From Phenylobacterium deserti (GTDB lineage Bacteria; Pseudomonadota; Alphaproteobacteria; Caulobacterales; Caulobacteraceae), in contig CALQQB010000008.1 of assembly GCA_943332615.1 (NCBI GenBank), positions 28,213 to 92,212 on the forward strand: 64,000 bases of DNA. The letters are read 5' to 3'. The notes below the pieces were generated by a model. The model searched no databases and was not told the origin of the DNA. It saw only the letters and a program-made list of their open reading frames with translations. Each line of letters opens with the position of its first letter. Within the stretch, counting starts at the first letter, position 1. A program made the position numbers and the translations under genes. This document shows positions 63,049-64,000 of the stretch, piece by piece.

Positions 63049-63092
63049 TGTTCACGTTTTGTCTTGACATTCGCGCGCGAATTCGGTAGGTT
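63049..63092 (+). promoter_or_regulatory. Repeated promoter with internal palindrome, copy 2
   Basis: TTGACA (63064-63069), a 17-bp spacer with palindrome ATTCGCGCGCGAAT (63069-63082), and TAGGTT (63087-63092). It is identical to copy 1 except at one base and reads toward the coiled-coil membrane protein. It starts 18 bp after the blaI-like stop. Confidence 0.75.
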
Positions 63093-63254
63093 CTCGTCAT
63101 CGTTGATGAGTGCGACTGGCGGGATCGGATTGGGCGCATGGTTCGATCGGCAGGCCTGAGCTCAAGGGCAGAGGCAAAGCGGCGTCTCGGCGCCGAAGAC
63201 CCCAAGGCGCCTGGAGCATTGAATCCGCCAGGTAGAGGGCGCACATCTGACGGC

Positions 63255-63509
63255 ATGGACCCCTGGCAACAGACTGTGGAGACCCGGCTGGGCGAGTTGC
63301 GCGGCGACGTGCGGCAGGTGCTGACGGCGACCATTGGCAGCGCCGTGTTCGTCCTGGGCGCCTTGGCGACGGGGTTCTTTTTTCTGCTCGGTCAAGTCGG
63401 CGCCGGAAACGAAAAGGTCGTCGCTAAGCTGGAGGCGATCTCGACGCAGCTCGCCGACGTCAGGACGGACGTCGCCGTGCTGAAGGGTTCTGCTGAGACG
63501 CGGCGCTAG
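63255..63509 (+). CDS. Small membrane protein with C-terminal coiled coil (possible holin-type)
   Basis: 84 residues from the ATG at 63255. An in-frame start at 63138 would add 39 low-complexity residues and is less likely. DPWQQTVETRLGELRGDVRQ is followed by a membrane helix (about 27-46, SAVFVLGALATGFFFLLG) and a coiled coil (VVAKLEAISTQLADVRTDVA). The pattern of one helix plus coil recalls XhlA/holin-associated phage proteins, though order is reversed relative to some. Promoter copy 2 stands upstream. The assignment as holin is tentative. Confidence 0.6.
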   Translation: MDPWQQTVETRLGELRGDVRQVLTATIGSAVFVLGALATGFFFLLGQVGAGNEKVVAKLEAISTQLADVRTDVAVLKGSAETRR

Positions 63510-63692
63510 GGTCCGTACTCAGTACCGCTCATCCCGGCGAAAGCCGGGACCCAGATTGAATGACGTGAGGGCGGGTTCTAGGAGCTTCGCGCGTCTCCAA
63601 TCTGCCGTCGAGCCTGGAGATCTGGGTCCCGGCATTCGCCGGGATGAGCGGAAATTTTTGAAATTCTTGGCAGCGAATTGAGTCCTGACCCT
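63508..63692. repeat. MITE-like inverted-repeat element, long copy
   Basis: Two 32-bp arms, 63525-63556 and 63620-63651, are inverted repeats with one mismatch, each with an inner TCCCGGC...GCCGGGA palindrome. Outer ends AGGGTCCGTACTCA and TGAGTCCTGACCCT are imperfect terminal inverted repeats. No transposase is encoded. It begins at the end of the coiled-coil gene and lies before the portal gene. A short copy is at 46264-46347. The rest of 63693-63957 has only promoter-like copy 3. Confidence 0.8.
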
Positions 63693-63775
63693 CGGCGCTC
63701 AGAGTCTAGTGTGCTGCGTTGGGAACGAGGCGCGGGCGCCTGACGGGTGTTGACGTCTGCTTCCTTAGGGACGCT

Positions 63776-63812
63776 CGAATTCGGTAGGTGTCTGTCAGCG
63801 CCAATGAGTGCG
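63776..63812 (+). promoter_or_regulatory. Partial third copy of the phage-arm promoter repeat
   Basis: CGAATTCGGTAGGT then TCTG.CAGCG..ATG.GTGCG matches the downstream half of copy 1 (59704-59740), keeping the -10-like TAGGT. The left half of the palindrome and the exact -35 are missing; TTGAC occurs at 63750-63754 but too far away. It lies about 145 bp before the portal start. Confidence 0.5.
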
Positions 63813-63957
63813 ACCGCTGCGGCGGGCGGAGCCTTCCGCGCGTTTTGATCCAAGCCATCGCGGCCTGCGATCCCGAGAGGGACGGCCGCCTTTCCACCCG
63901 CCGGGCTCGCGCGTGCGGGCCCTTTGCTATGCGCTTTGTACATCGGAGGCTTTGCCT

Positions 63958-64000
63958 GTGTCCGACGACGATATTCTTGCCGAGGCCCGTGAGGCGTTCC
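63958..64000 (+). CDS. Start of a probable phage portal protein (truncated by window edge)
   Basis: GTG at 63958 with GGAGG eight bases upstream opens SDDDILAEAREAF up to the window end. This N-terminus matches what P22-like portal proteins of Caulobacterales prophages commonly show. Position after terminase supports it. Only 14 codons are visible, so confidence is limited. Confidence 0.5.
   Translation, partial: MSDDDILAEAREAF

Larger units (their letters stand above)
59675..64000 (+). mobile_element. Left arm of a prophage or phage-derived element (right end outside window)
   Basis: From the first repeated promoter to the window edge the order is terminase small subunit, terminase large subunit, small membrane proteins, a BlaI-type repressor, a coiled-coil membrane protein and the start of a portal-like gene. 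Terminase followed by portal is tailed-phage packaging order. No integrase or att site is visible in the window. The element may start further left, including the methyltransferase and fic. It could be a complete prophage, a remnant, or a domesticated transfer particle. Confidence 0.7.

Overview
The window is about 68-70% G+C (estimated by eye). It most resembles a member of the Caulobacterales (Phenylobacterium/Caulobacter-like). The reasons are a chromosomal copABCD cluster, CtrA- and DnaA-type sites, large TonB-dependent receptor and acyl-CoA genes, small secreted proteins typical of that group, and frequent TGATG/ATGA gene overlaps. The genus is inferred from style and protein families, not from a marker gene.

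Bases 1-6300 hold a truncated serine hydrolase, a dicarboxylate symporter, an EthD protein and three decayed loci: a sulfatase, a PAS fragment beside a lone receiver domain, and a hybrid histidine kinase. Bases 6260-14340 hold a secreted M28 peptidase, then copA-copB-copC-copD on the minus strand, a divergent PepSY protein and a badly broken copper-type P1B ATPase. Bases 14348-18703 are four tandem paralogues of an uncharacterised secreted family, largely translationally coupled. Bases 18800-21591 hold a retropepsin-like protein, a GH84 glucosaminidase and radC.

Bases 21800-38500 are mostly core or housekeeping genes: an ABC permease fused to an M1 peptidase plus its ATPase, a TPR-like secreted protein, methionine aminopeptidase, sfsA, a CinA/MoaB-like protein, an orphan ParA-like ATPase, SDR and crotonase, a CPBP protease, purU, an M4 (protealysin-like) protease with its probable emfourin inhibitor, superoxide dismutase and tRNA-Leu(UAA). 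Bases 38500-56800 are metabolic and regulatory: LysR, a TonB receptor, Rrf2, LuxR, acyl-CoA dehydrogenase, MerR, and a HisKA_2-type kinase behind a perfect CtrA box. They also carry an overlapping thiolase/two-small-protein/amidohydrolase operon, an amidase, an esterase, N-formylglutamate amidohydrolase and two transglutaminase-like proteins.

Bases 56838-64000 look acquired. A lone C5-cytosine methyltransferase and a Fic protein with an upstream iteron-like array lead into the left arm of a prophage or phage-derived element: terminase small subunit (frameshifted), terminase large subunit, small membrane proteins and the first codons of a probable portal protein. Three copies (two full, one partial) of a promoter-like sequence, two of them with a perfect 14-bp palindrome between -35 and -10, stand before the transcription units of this arm. 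A BlaI-family repressor gene with an ExbB/TolQ-like partner and two matching TACA-N2-TGTA operators sits between terminase and portal. This arm is the most unusual part of the window.
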